NCBI RefSeq assembly: GCF_030272615.1
Contig: NC_081405.1
Coordinates: 23,327,772 to 23,391,771 of the forward strand
Source of the DNA: Cryptomeria japonica
Lineage: Eukaryota; Streptophyta; Pinopsida; Cupressales; Cupressaceae
DNA: 64,000 nucleotides
Direction of reading: 5' to 3'
Positions 50,601-61,892 of this stretch are shown piece after piece. Every line of letters begins with the position of its first letter. Positions within the stretch are counted from its first letter, which is position 1. The notes below the pieces were generated by a model. The model saw only the letters and a list, made by a program, of their open reading frames with translations, ran no database searches and was not told the DNA's origin. Made by a program: the position numbers and the translations under genes.

Positions 50601-51790
50601 AGGGAAGTTGAATCAAAGGTATTTGAAATGGGTTGAGTTTTTGTAGAGTTACACTTTTGTTTTGAAGCACAAGAGTGGAAGGTCAAACAGAGTTGCAGAT
50701 GCTTTGAGTAGATGCAGAACGAAGTTATTGGGTTTGATGAACTCAAGTATTTGTATCTAGAGGATCTTGTTTTTAGAGAGACTTGCAGAGCTTGCATGGA
50801 TCCTGTTACTTTAGATAGGACAAGCTGGTTGGATTTTATAATCCAAGATGGGATGTTATTCAAAGGAAGCCAATTGCACATTTTGAGGAGTTCTATGAGA
50901 GAAAACCTAATTAAGGAGAAGCATAGTGGAGGATTGGCTGGACACTTTGGATGAGATAACACCATAGCTCTTGTTAGTGAGCATTATTATTGGCCACAGT
51001 TGCAACAAGATGTGATGAAGTTTGTACAGCGTTGCAGAGTATGCCAGATGGTGAAAAGAACAAGTCAGATCATAGTGCTATATCAGCCATTGCTTGTACT
51101 AGAGAGGCCATAAGAGGATATCAGTATGGATTGTGTTATTGGTTTACTAAGGACATAGAGACGATATGATTCCATTTTTGTGGTGGTGGATAGATTCTCA
51201 AAGATGGCACATTTTATTCCTTGTAAGAAGACTAATGATGTTGTTCATATTACATAGCTATTTTTCAGAGAGGTGGTGAGACTTCATGGTCTACCAAAGA
51301 GCATAGTTTCAGATCGAGATACCAAGTTTGTTGGTTGTTTTTGGAGGACATTATGGAAGAAGTTGAAGTTTAGTTCTGCACACCATCCATAAACTGATGG
51401 GCAGACAAATGTGGTAAATAGGAGTTTGGGTAACCTGCTAAGATGCTTAGTAGGAGATAAACCTAAGGGATGGGATTTTATTTTACACAAGAAGAATTTT
51501 CTTACAACAATTCTGTAAATAGGAGCACTGGTAAATCACCATTCTAGATTGTATATGGAAGTAGTCCCATAAATGCTTCAAAGTTAAGAAAGATGAACAA
51601 AGGAGAAAATAAAAGTGTTGAAGCTGAAGACCTTGCAAATCACCTGAAGAATTTGCATGAAGAGGTGAGAAAGCACATTAATAAGATGAATATTTGGTAC
51701 AAGGCTAAGGTAGATCAAAAGAAGATATATAAGGAATTTCAGATACAGCCAAGTTATGGAAAATATTTTAATATATTAATATTTTCCAAC
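47645..51790 (+). pseudogene. Chromovirus-like Ty3/gypsy element, decayed
   Basis: A primer-binding site TGGTATTAGAGG at 47645 is followed by Gag (47833-48300) with the KVSTFSGNLNLEELIDWINDMEEYFEYK and WWKE signatures. A CCHC knuckle relic (CFQCGGHRAYEC, about 48,709-48,745) lacks two residues. The protease is at 48,930-49,010 with VIIDGGSNDNVVS. RT is at 49,640-49,990, with [19 protein letters not shown] and the [15 protein letters not shown] active site preceded by a stop. RNase H is at 50,270-50,720 with VDCDASGNAIGAVLSQQGKP. Integrase is at 50,930-51,760, with [24 protein letters not shown] and SDRDTKF. Many stops and frameshifts are present. The chromodomain and 3' LTR are not detectable. 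Confidence 0.92.
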
Positions 51791-53985
51791 TGATATTTTC
51801 CATTTCAGATGGTTTTTGGTATTCTGTGAGAAGGCCTACATCAGTATATAGGGTATTAGGGAATATTCAGATCTGAGAAAGGAAGTCAGGGATATTTGTT
51901 GATAAATGCCAACATTGTGTGACAAGGAAGGGCATCTGAGCTAGTGTAATTATCAGACATTACCCCTGTTATCTGCAACGACAGTTTTTAACTACAACAG
52001 TTGTCTTTATCAGCAGATAGAGATTAGAAATCTTTTCATTTCAAGTTCAAAATATATTTATCTTAGTTGTGTCAACTTGCATTGTAATGTAAATCTGACC
52101 TGAATATTGTTGTCTATTGTCAAACATTGTCAATGTATTACTTGTCACCTGGGTATTTATGCAAGTAGTGTTGAAATACACACAAAGTATAGTTGAGCAC
52201 CAACTGTTTGACGAAAGCCTGTTGACATCATTTGCAAGTTTGTTGAAAATTTTGGGTAGGATCTTTACACAGAACTAACCAACCTGAGCAAGCACAAGAA
52301 GATAGATGTCCTATCTTGGATCACCTAAAGGAAAATAATGAAAAATTGTAGACACTCCATGAAGGCATGCAGAAATGTAAGGCAAATATGCACAAGGTGC
52401 TCTCTTTAGTTTTGATGCTTGATAAATCAATCGATGTGCATTTGTAGGAAATCTTGATCAAGTTCAAGGAGGTCAAAGAAGGGATTTATGCATGACAATA
52501 CTACAATGGAGGAATTTGCCAAAGTCAAAACACAACAATAGTTAATGTCCACCCAGAGATAATTTGAGGTCCAAAGTCCAAACATTTGCTTAACTCTAAA
52601 TCCTTATTCAGGATCAGCTGGAATCCTCAAGTTCACTTCAGAAAATGCACGAAGTGACTCAAGATTTTGTATCATGACATAGTTGTCTCAACCCCACCAA
52701 TGAAGCTGCTGTCAAATAACTTCTGGCAGAAGTACTTTCAACGAGTGGGTCAATTTGAAGAACTTTCTCATAGACTGGGTCCATGGTGTTGCACCGAAAA
52801 TTGTAGAATTTTTTCCACAGAAGTAGAAGGTTGATATGTTCAATATTTGGTTTAAATATTTGGAGAACTGAACACAATTTTGCAGCAGGAGAATGTTAGC
52901 ACCAAATATTGCCACTCCTGAAGTTTGGACCTTTTTTAATAGTTTGAAGTACACAGGCAAATAGCAAGAAGGATTATCCCATCCAATTTGTTAAGGTTGT
53001 AAGTGATTATTGCATTTTAGGCTTGGGCATTGAATTGCCTTTATAAAATTATGTGGTAATTTGTAGCTAGTTTAGACAGACTGAGATGGGGAAAAGGAAT
53101 AAATGATGTAAATAAACTAAGTTGTTGATCTTCTTAGTTTTGATTGTGTTTGTCCTTGAGCATTTGCATCTGATTAGTTAAGGAATCACGAAGTCTTTCA
53201 TATTATTCATTATGTTGTCTCATATTTCATAAGCTAATTAGAAGTAACTTTGTGCATAACTAGTTGCTATTTTTCTCCGAGATTTGTATTTCAGTGCATG
53301 AGTTCATAATGAAGGGATAAAACTATTTTTGCACTTTTGGATGAAACATAGGAATGTAAGCCAGAGCGCAGAAGCTACAACAATGAGTTAACTGTAATAG
53401 GAATAAGTAGAAGTGGTTAACAGTTTCTGAAATGTTTTACATCCTTGGACTCTTTGAGAGTGAGGATAAATCAGTTTATCAACATAAGAGATCTTGGTCA
53501 AGAGCACACTATAAAGAATCGGTAAACAGAAATTTTATTGGACTCTTTTGATACATGAATCATTAGAAACAACTGTATTTTTCATCTCTTTGCTTTGTAC
53601 CATCATTTTAATAATTATACACACATACACATACATGTGTATATGTATATTCCTGTATAATATATTGTACACATACTTGCGTGAATAATATATTTTCATA
53701 TGCATGCATATATACACATGCATTCATGCGTGTGTATATGTCTCTCTCTCTATATAGATTATTGAATTTGCCAAAGATGCACTAGAGGAAAATTCTGACT
53801 CATCATAATTATGTCTCATGTTTTGATAACCTCCAAAAATGTAAGTTGTACTCTCTCAAATTTCAGACTATGTAAGAGTATATTCTGAAGGGCTGAAACT
53901 TCAAAATTTTTCTGACCAGGCTTTGCAAATTAGACAGCTACCTAAGTGAATTTTACAATGACTATTAACTTGCACAGGTTTGCAG
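51791..53985. other. Intron sequence without a recognised gene
   Basis: A possible degraded retroelement ORF lies near 52,280-52,560 (DHLKENNEKL..LHEGMQKCKANMHKV), too decayed to assign. From 53,600 to 53,757 the sequence is a TA/CA/GT-rich microsatellite-like tract ending in a strong polypyrimidine run and AG. The rest is ordinary AT-rich intron sequence leading to SPO11-2 exon 2. Confidence 0.5.
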
Positions 53986-55031
53986 AACAGCAAACAATAC
54001 AAAATTACGTCAAGGCTGCTTTGGTGATGTGGATTCAATCTTCCTTTCTTATTCTATGTATAAGAGGTCATTCATGAAAAAAAATGTTGAAATGGCATTT
54101 GTTAGAGGTGAATATTTTTTTTTGTCCTTTCAAATTTCAGAACTGTGACATCTTTGATTAGATTGTTAAATTAGTCTGGGATTTGAGTGTGCACGGGCTT
54201 ACACTGTTTTGAAGTGACTTTTGTTCCAGTTTGGAAAGTTTTGGAACTATGCTTCCAACTTTTGGTTATAGGAAAGCAAGCAACTCAACGGGAAGTTTTC
54301 TATAGGTTGCTTTCTGACTCTCCAAAATACTTCAGTAGCCAAGTTCAAGTTAATCGTGCAATACAAGGTGCCTATTTCTTTCAACATTTGATTGCATTGC
54401 TATCTAAGTTGAGCATTGTAATGACACAAATATAAATAGTCTCTCTATTTCATTCTGCAGATGTAGTTGCATTGGTACAGTGTAGTCGCCATAGCCTTGG
54501 AATCATGGCTTCCAGTCGAGGAGCAGTAGTTGGGAAACTAGTAATATATGTATGGTCTTTTACTGTGTCATCTTCTTAGTTAGCATTATGGCAATTGGCT
54601 TAGAGTCTCAGGCTTTTTAGACTCTATTTATGTTGCAATCGTGATCTCATGCTTTTGTAAATCTTCCTTGCTCTGCTTTAGGAACCTAATGGAGATATTG
54701 TAGACTGTACTGTTCTGGGGCCTTCAGGTCATCTCATCAATGGCAATCTGCACTTGCTACAGAAATGGGTCTTTGAGTCAGATGCTCGATATGTTATTTT
54801 GGTCGAAAAAGTACAGCTCTCTAGAAATTTATTTTCAGCATAGACTATAACTTTTTTAGATGATTAAATCAACTACACATCATTATATCTGTAAATTACT
54901 TTGTTAATTCATGTACCTGCTATTGAGAAACCTTAGGATGCTATTTTCCAAAGATTGGCTGAAGATCGGATATATAACTACATTCCAAGCATAATGATCA
55001 CTGGTAAAGGTTACCCAGATTTGGCTTCAAG
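53986..55031 (+). CDS. SPO11-2: SPO11-2, meiotic DNA-break protein: five internal exons
   Basis: SPO11-2 is the topoisomerase VI subunit A-like protein that, with SPO11-1, cuts DNA to start meiotic recombination in plants. Exons: 53986-54107, 54230-54367, 54461-54549, 54682-54810 and 54937-55031, separated by GT-AG introns of 93-132 bp. Phases agree throughout. Diagnostic blocks are [71 protein letters not shown] and [22 protein letters not shown]. The catalytic tyrosine of the 5Y-CAP domain is the Tyr of REVFY (codon 54301-54303). The Toprim glutamate lies in VILVEK (54805-54807). All exons are open, without stops, unlike the surrounding elements. IMASSRG and GYPDLA point to SPO11-2 rather than SPO11-1. 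The DWNPAG acidic motif and C-terminus should follow, but are not found before the window ends. Confidence 0.95.
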
Positions 55032-55999
55032 GTAATCTTACCTCAGAAACCTTATGAAATGTGCTACATTCATTTATCAGTCTGCATGACTGTGTAGACT
55101 AATTTTATTTTTTACAAGTATGTAATTTTGGGCCCCGCTTGAGTGTATTTTCTTTTATCCCAGAATTTTGCATTTAGTTTAAGAGGTCGAGTTTCTGTAG
55201 TTAGACATATTTATCCATGGGGGTGTAGTGGTTGTGCAGAGCAATGCAAAATGCATTGCTGGCCTATTTTGAAAACAGGTTGTTCTTTCAGACAAAATGT
55301 CTTGGTTTCTTAGCCTTCACCAATGGTTTTGCAGTCAAATCATGGCTACATAAGGTTGGTAGATTAGATTCTATGTGGGGGAGAGGAGTAGGTTGGTCAT
55401 TCCATTTGGAAATGTACTTTTGCCACAACTTTCTATGCATGGTTATAGGCCAAATTCAACCATATTTTCATTCTCCCCTCTTACAAGATCCTCTTTTAGG
55501 GGATAATTGGATGATCACAAATAGCTACAAAATCTTATGAGATACAATATGATTACCTGCCATTGATTTCCTTTGGAGAACAAGTCATACGACAACTTTT
55601 CATGAACATAGTTCACTGCTCAACATATGCAAACTGAGGCTTTTCAAGTAGTGCATGACTACACTTATTAAAGTCAAATTTGTTTTCTTGGGTAAAGATG
55701 CTGATACTTTGCCTCTTTGGCAACAAGTTCAAATATTGGCTTTTCTAGTTTTTCTAGGCATACTCAGGGATGCATCCTCACACACAACCCTATGTCTGTC
55801 TCCTTTTTTGCCATTCTCAGGACATGGTGATGGCAAGAAGCATACCTTGGTTGTCTTGTGTCCTTTGGGACATTGGGAATGTGTTCTCACCCCCCATCCT
55901 TGTGTCCTTGTCCCCATTGCTGTTCCTAAGACATGGGAATGACAAGGGATACCCCTTAGCCATCCTTTGTCCTTTGGAAAAATTGAGGATGTGTCTACC
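55032..55999 (+). other. Start of the next SPO11-2 intron
   Basis: The donor GTAATC follows the last exon in phase 2. The following kilobase has long open frames (55232-55540, 55655-56075), but none matches a SPO11-2 C-terminal segment or any other protein I recognise. The intron reaches at least the window end, about 9 kb. Confidence 0.6.
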
Positions 56000-56536
56000 T
56001 GTTGTGACGTATTCACACATCGCCCCATTGCAAATGGGGACCCCTACTTTTTTGCTTTCTGGGGTTTGTTTCTAGGTCTTTTAGGGTTTTGTCTATTAGC
56101 CTTTGCATGCTGAGTGTTGCCAGAGGGATCACGAAGAGAACAGGCTTTGTTTTAGCTAAAGGTTAGTCAATGGATGCTCCGGGTTAGGGTTTTTTTGAAA
56201 GTCTTCCTTAGGCCTAGTTTTGCTCTTGTTGCTAATTGTGTCTTGTTTGAGTTTCAGGAGGTCAATGAAGCTTGGTGAGTGAATATCCTCTTTGAAGGTC
56301 TGAGTTAGGTCAAATTGGTGAGTGATGAAGTCTGGAATGTCATCCTGATCCTGAAATTTGACTAAGTTTGGAAAATTGAAGAATCCTCCAAAAACGAGAT
56401 TTTGCATTATAACTCCTAGAGGTCCGAAACCACTCTCAAACATCCTAACAGTATATATGGAATATAACTTAAAGTATAAGAACTTATACTTAAATGTTAT
56501 ATTCCATATATGAATCCTGACGGAGAGGCTAAAATG

Positions 56537-59490
56537 TCAAATTTCGCTCCTGACCCTTCCAAAGGGTCCAAAGCGAATTTCAATTTCGCTCTCGACCCTT
56601 CCAAAGGGTTCGGAGCGAAATTCTCCATAAGACATTCTAGTTTGACCCAAACTTAGAACTAACTCATTCCTAGGCATTATTGAGGGCAAAACGCTTGTTT
56701 GGATGAAGAAATGTGAGAAATGAAGTCAAGATTTGAGCCTAAATGTGAATTTCGCTCCTGACCCTTCCAAAGGGTCCAGAGCGAAATTCTCCCTAGACAC
56801 CTTGTTTGCACTAAAAGTCTTGTTCCTTGGACATGGTAGGGGTAAATTGGTATGTTCTAGCCCTAGGAAGTGATTGAAGGCATTGGAAAATGTGAATTTT
56901 GAGCTAAAACTAGAATTTCGCTCCTGACCCTTCCAAAGCGCCCAGAGCGAAATTCTTAGAAGAGACCTTTTTTCCTCTTTGTTTGCACACAAACCTTGTT
57001 CCTTGGGCATAGTTGGAAGGAGAATGATGTGTCTTTGCCTTTTGAGGTGATAGAATGTGAAAGAATGAAGGATTTTTGACCAAAACAAGAATTTCACTTG
57101 TGACCTTTCCAAAGGGTCCAGAGCGAAATTCATTTTTTCTCCACTTTGCTCTTTAATATGACCAAGTTTGTTGACTTCTGGGGCGTGATGGGAAGGTTTT
57201 TATGCACATTTGTCTTTGAGAGGAGATTTGAGGTGATGAAATGATAGAAATTAGCCTGGAGGAGGAAATTCGCTCCTGACCCTTCCAAAGGGTCCAGAGC
57301 AAAATCCTCATTTGACCCCCCTATTTTGCCTAAGGCATTGAAAGGTGAAGTTTTCAAGCTAATTTGGTGGTAAGGGGACTTGATTGTGGTAAGAAGATAT
57401 TGGTTAAATCAAGTTTGAAGTGAGTTGAGAAGTAAAGAGGTGTGAAATCAACCCAAAACTTGAATTTCGCTCCTGACCCTTCCAAAGGGTCCAGAGCGAA
57501 ATTCTTAGAAGACACCCACTTCTTCCTTGACTAGACCAAGATCTTAGTTTCTAAGGCATATTGAGAAGGTTTTGATATGTTCTTGCCTTAGGAAGTGAAT
57601 GAAAGCATCAAAATGTGAAGATTTTGTCCAAGATCAAGAATTTCGCTCCTGATCCTTCCAAGGGGTCCAGGGCAAAATTCTTGCAATCACCTATTTTTCC
57701 CTTAGAGGAGGTCAAGTCCTTGGTCTTTATGGCGTGGATGGAAGTGAGATAACATGTCTTTGCCTTTTGAGGTGGTTTAGAGTTGGAGAAATGAAGAATC
57801 AAGCCTAGAACATGATTTTCGCTCTTGACCCTTCCAAAGGGTCCAGAGCGAAAATCTCCATGGACCTCATTTCCTTCCTTGTTTGGCCAAGTTCTTAGTG
57901 TCCAGGGCATGTTGGAAGAAATATGGTTATGTTCTTGCCTTGGGGGATGATTGAAAGCAATAGAAGGTGGAGATTTTGTCCTAGAGGGGGAAATTTCGCT
58001 CCTGACCCTTCCAAAGGGTCCAGAGCGAAATTCCATAAAACCACTCTTTTCTCCTAGTTTCGTGCCAAGTCAAGTGTGGGTCAGGGTGAGATAGGATGGG
58101 AGATGTCTTTAGGCATGACTTTGACTTGATTGGTGATCTTCAAACTTGAAGGAATTGAGCAAAAACATGAATTTCGCTCCTGACCCTTCCAAAGGGTCCA
58201 GAGCGAAATTCTTAAAATCACCTATTTTCCCTTCAAATCAAGTCAAGTCTTTGGTTTTTATGGCTTGGATGGGTGTGAAGTGGTGTGACCTTGCCTTCGA
58301 AGATGAATTGAATTGAGAGGAATGAAGGAATAAGCTTAAAACAAGGATTTCGCTCCTGACCCTTCCAGAGGGTCCAGAGTGAAAATCCTAAAATCCATCA
58401 TATCACCCTTTTCCTTTCATTTTTATGCCAAGCTAAGCCTAGACCAAGGTGGGGGAAGTTGGGGGATGCCCCTAGGATTGCCCTTGAATGGATTGTTGCC
58501 TCCAAAAATGAAGATTCTAAGCTTGGACAAGGATTTCGCTCCTGACCCTTCCAGAGGGTCCAGGGTGAAATCCCTTATAGGTCCTGTCCTTGGCCATGTT
58601 TTTTAGCGAAATTCTCCTTTTAGCCATTTTTGAGGCCAAGTAAATGTTGTCAAGCAAGTTGAGAGATAGATCCAGAGGTGAGAAGCGGGTTAGAACAAAG
58701 TGAGAAGAATGGAGTTGAGTGAAGGAAAACAAGCAAGTCAAGAACTTCGCTCCTGACCCTTCCAAAGGGTCCAGAGCGAAATTCTCAATTTCACCTAATT
58801 TGCTCATGATGAAGGTCAAGAGATGGATTCCTAGGCTTTGGAGAAGAGAAGGCTAGCATATGCTTGTCTTAGAGGCATTTTGAAACAATAAAATGATCGA
58901 ATTTAAGCTTAGTCAAGAGTTTCGCTCTTGACCCTTCCAAAGGGTCCAGAGTGAAATTCTTCAAACCACCTATTTTCTCCTTGTGTGAAGCCAAGACTTT
59001 GATTCCTAGGGCGTGGTTGAAGGTGGAGTGATGTTATTTTGCCTTGTAAGATGAATTGAAGTAAAGGAAATGAAGGATCAAGCCTAAAACTTGAATTTCG
59101 CTCCTGACCCTTCCAAAGGGTCCAGAGTGAAATTCACAAAATATCATTTTTCCTTCAAGTTTGTGCTAGGCCAAGACAGTGATCAAGGTGGATTGGACTT
59201 AAAGATTGCCACAAGCATGCATTTGAGAAGGTTGTGGGTGCAAGAAGTGAGGATTTTGAGCTAAGAGATGAATTTCGCTCCTGACCCTTCCAAAGGGTCT
59301 AGGGCGAAATCCTTTGAAATGCCTATTTTTCACCTTGGTTGAGCTAGGCAAAGGCAAGTTGCAATGTCATGATGACAAGAGTGTGGAATAGTGAAAAATA
59401 AAGATTGTGAACATATGGAAAGATGAAGTAAATGGACTAAAATGTCACAATTCGCTCTTGACCCTTCGAAAGGGTCCAGAGCGAAATTTT
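56537..59490. repeat. Array of 18 palindromic units spaced about 177 bp
   Basis: A 43-base near-palindrome has arms GAATTTCGCTC/GAGCGAAATTC around ACCCTTCC/AAAGGGT. It occurs at about 56539, 56583, 56747, 56913, 57090, 57267, 57461, 57638, 57814, 57990, 58169, 58346, 58531, 58743, 58917, 59094, 59270 and 59448. Most steps are 174-179 bp. The spacers are themselves related to each other (phrases such as ttccttggcatggt, ttgccttttgaggtg), so the true unit is a tandem repeat of about 177 bp. The palindromes are better conserved than the spacers, and some changes in one arm are matched in the other. Confidence 0.9.
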
Positions 59491-60199
59491 TATAGGGCCT
59501 GTCCCTGGGGAGAATCTTGAGCAAACTTCATTTTAATATCTTCTTGTTGATGATTTAAGGTAGGAAATGCTATGTTAGAATGAGTTCATTATGTGTCCTT
59601 AATCACCTTTTGATTGGTTTTGCGGATGGAAGAAGACCAGGCTAGGGCAAGGACGACCTCTTCCAGTCCATCATCATCAAGGACGTTCCACATGCAAAAA
59701 GGAGGACTCAAGGTGCTTTGAAGAGTTGGAAGACTAGGGGTGTTCAAGGAGTTCAAGTTAGCCTCAAGACCTCATTCTACCACAAGATGACAAAGAAAGG
59801 CTTTGCCAACACTTCAGGGCGAGATATGCTACTGGAGAAGGAAGACTTGACAATAAGGAAGCCTGGTCAAGCAAGGAAGTACATCATTCATCATATCAAA
59901 GACAGAGGAGGATCAACCAAGTCACAATCATTAGGCAAGGTGGCATCCCAGTCATCATTCCTCTGGTCGGATTGGTCCACCTCAGCGTGTCCAGATTCAA
60001 TGTACCTGACTCATCGGGGACGACACAAACTTCGAGGCACCTACCCCTGCTTCCTATTGGTCCTCACTCTTGGATTGTAATTTTCTCATTGGCTAAGGAA
60101 GTTTGTTGTAACAAACCCTAATTAGGGTTTCTATCTTGTAATCCTAGCCATTGGTTCTAACTTCTAAGTCAATCAGAGCCGTCTGTTTGTAAAGGGTTC

Positions 60200-60241
60200 T
60201 CTATATAAAGCCCTGGCTCCTCTATATAAAGCCCTGGCTCC
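60200..60241 (+). promoter_or_regulatory. Duplicated LTR promoter (two TATA boxes)
   Basis: A 21 bp segment tctatataaagccctggctc(c) is repeated exactly in tandem at 60200-60220 and 60221-60241. Each copy holds a strong TATATAAAG box. It is the likely transcription start region of the giant LTR. Confidence 0.75.
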
Positions 60242-60252
60242 TCATTTGTAAA

Positions 60253-60340
60253 GGTGAATAGTTGGATAATAGATAATAGTCGGTGAATAGTTGGATAATA
60301 GATAATAGTCGGTGAATGGTTAGAAATAGTGAATAGTCAG
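60253..60340. repeat. 29 bp tandem repeat after the LTR promoter
   Basis: The unit ggtgaatagttggataatag plus ataatagtc starts at 60253 and 60282, with a degenerate third copy at 60311. It lies just downstream of the TATA boxes, where the start of R would be expected. Confidence 0.85.
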
Positions 60341-61132
60341 CTGATAGAATAGCAATTAGAGTAGATTAGGAGGACAAGGCAAGAAATTGTTGCCATTGAT
60401 TGTAAATAAACTCCATTTTCATTGAAGTTATGGTGAAGTGTGTCGTTTCTTTGCAATGTGCATGGTCTCTTGTTGAATCTTCATTTTAGATGATAGATAA
60501 TTAAATTGAATGAAAGAAGTTATTGAATGCACTCGCGTGGAATCCACCTAGTCCAAACCACTAGCCTTTTGTTGACTGTAAGTGCGCCTTGCGTGGTCAA
60601 CTGGCATAGAACGAGTTTAATCTCGAGTCGTAACACCTCTGTTGTTCATGCATTATCTTGAATGGTGATCAGTATCTGATGGTGTACGATTTGAACATAT
60701 TTGAAACATCCCTTAGAAGATCGCACTGAGTTGGTGTTGAATTGTTCAACTTGATGGTGAGACCCAGCTCAGTAGGACCCCACCTAGTCATTCATCCATC
60801 TTCTTGCATTCTAGGTCTTAGAGTAGACTCTCTAAACTCTGTACCTTTTGCCATTTCTTTATCTTCCAACCAGTAGATAGGACTTGAGTTCCAGTAAATT
60901 AGACGTTCAGGTCGTCGAAAGTAAGTCCCCTTGTGGTTCTGGCAAAATCACATCGTACCGCAAAGAGATTATCCACACGTAGAGAACCTACATATCAGAA
61001 CCTTGGAGTTACTCCGACTGATCCTTCGGCGAGATCTTCAGCAGTCAGGAAACTTTGTTCAAGAGAGGATAAGGTACCTTTAGGTATTTTATTCTGTGTT
61101 TGGTCGTGTACAAAAGACACATCAACACTACC

Positions 61133-61884
61133 TTTTCTAGAATTAAAAGAAACAGAAAAAAGGGCATGGAGAGCCCACAACCTCTCTACACATCTTATGA
61201 AACCCTAAACACAACCTGTATGTAACCCACTCACCCATTTGCACTACCACTCACAATTACCATAACCATTTTTGTACTTGCAGCTATGAAATTGTAAAGG
61301 GAGGAAAGAAGAGGAAAGGAGCATGCAAAGTTTATGACTAGTCACCGGTGAATTTTCACATTGCTCACAAAAAAAAAACTCATGGCTTGAAGGCATGAAA
61401 TTTGAAACACACCCTGCTTGATGCCTTGTATGATGATTCTCTACAAAATCTAAAAGTAGACTCAAAGATGCCTTGGGAAAGTTGGATCAATAATTTTCTT
61501 GAAATGTTTTGATGTGTAATATCCCTTGGTAAATTTGACCTTGTTGTGATGATTTGAGCTCCAAGGAATATTGCCAAACACTTGTCTTGCAAAGTCTGTA
61601 CTTGCTGTTCTTTGTTTCAGTTTGTATAACCTGCATGTTATGAAGTCTGAGCAGCTAGTATAACTTGCGTGTTATGCAGTTTTTACTTGGCATATGACTG
61701 ATGAAAAACTTCAGACTTCTTTAAGAGTATTAACCTGTAATATTCCTTGCTAATATAGGTGTGAAAACGATGGAATCCAACTCAAGGAATAATGTCAAAC
61801 ACTTCACATACAAACACTCAGTTTGCTGGTCTGAGTTTTAGTCTCATTTGTATGCTTAAATGGACATGGAATTCAATTTGAATG
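61133..61884. other. Intron sequence, no feature seen
   Basis: About 750 bases of ordinary noncoding sequence between the giant solo LTR and the hAT MITE. It has a few local repeats (taacctgcatgttatg near 61,628 and 61,660) and no gene-like open frame. Confidence 0.6.
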
Positions 61885-61892
61885 CTTGAAAT

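Larger units (their letters stand above)
21229..53985 (+). other. Candidate giant intron 1 of SPO11-2 (about 32.8 kb)
   Basis: This is the GT...AG interval between the N-terminal exon and the exon cluster on the same strand, with compatible phases. Almost all of it is nested mobile DNA on both strands: a TRIM, a hAT carrying a copia, solo LTRs, MITEs and gypsy relics. Introns of this size filled with repeats are known in conifers. The continuity of the transcript is inferred, not observed. Confidence 0.65.
56000..61127 (+). repeat. Giant solo LTR, 5,128 bp
   Basis: It begins TGTTGTGACGTATTCACACA and ends GACACATCAACA, with a perfect 5 bp duplication CTACC on both sides (55995-55999 and 61128-61132). 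No primer-binding site, polypurine tract or coding region is inside, so this is one LTR left after recombination. U3 is about 4.2 kb and contains a palindrome array (56,537-59,490). The promoter is a doubled TATA segment at 60200-60241. R/U5 occupies the last 0.9 kb. A reversed relative ends at 43357. Open frames within it, including minus-strand ones repeating FALDPLEGSGAKF, are translations of the repeat array and not genes. Confidence 0.9.

Noticed and set aside
53758..53805. A SPO11-2 exon reading IIEFAKDALEENSDSS
   Set aside because: It has a good acceptor but runs into an in-frame stop at 53806 with no GT donor before it. The 21228-53986 join is simpler.
53920..53945. A 26-base SPO11-2 microexon (ALQIRQLPK)
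   Set aside because: It would leave a 40-base intron before the next exon, below the usual plant minimum, and the alignment is short enough to be chance.
55655..56075. Open frames downstream of SPO11-2 as its C-terminal exons
   Set aside because: None contains the expected DWNPAG-type motif or any SPO11-2 C-terminal block. The second half is the start of an LTR.
56537..59490. A protein with repeated FALDPLEGSGAKF motifs on the minus strand
   Set aside because: The motif is the translation of the palindrome array. Frames break in the spacers and no start or promoter is consistent.
56537..59490. CRISPR-like repeat-spacer array
   Set aside because: The spacers are related to each other, the unit is about 177 bp, and the context is a plant LTR.
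59718..60080. 120-residue open frame as a host gene
   Set aside because: It lies in the U3 of the giant solo LTR, matches no family I know and has no neighbouring exons.
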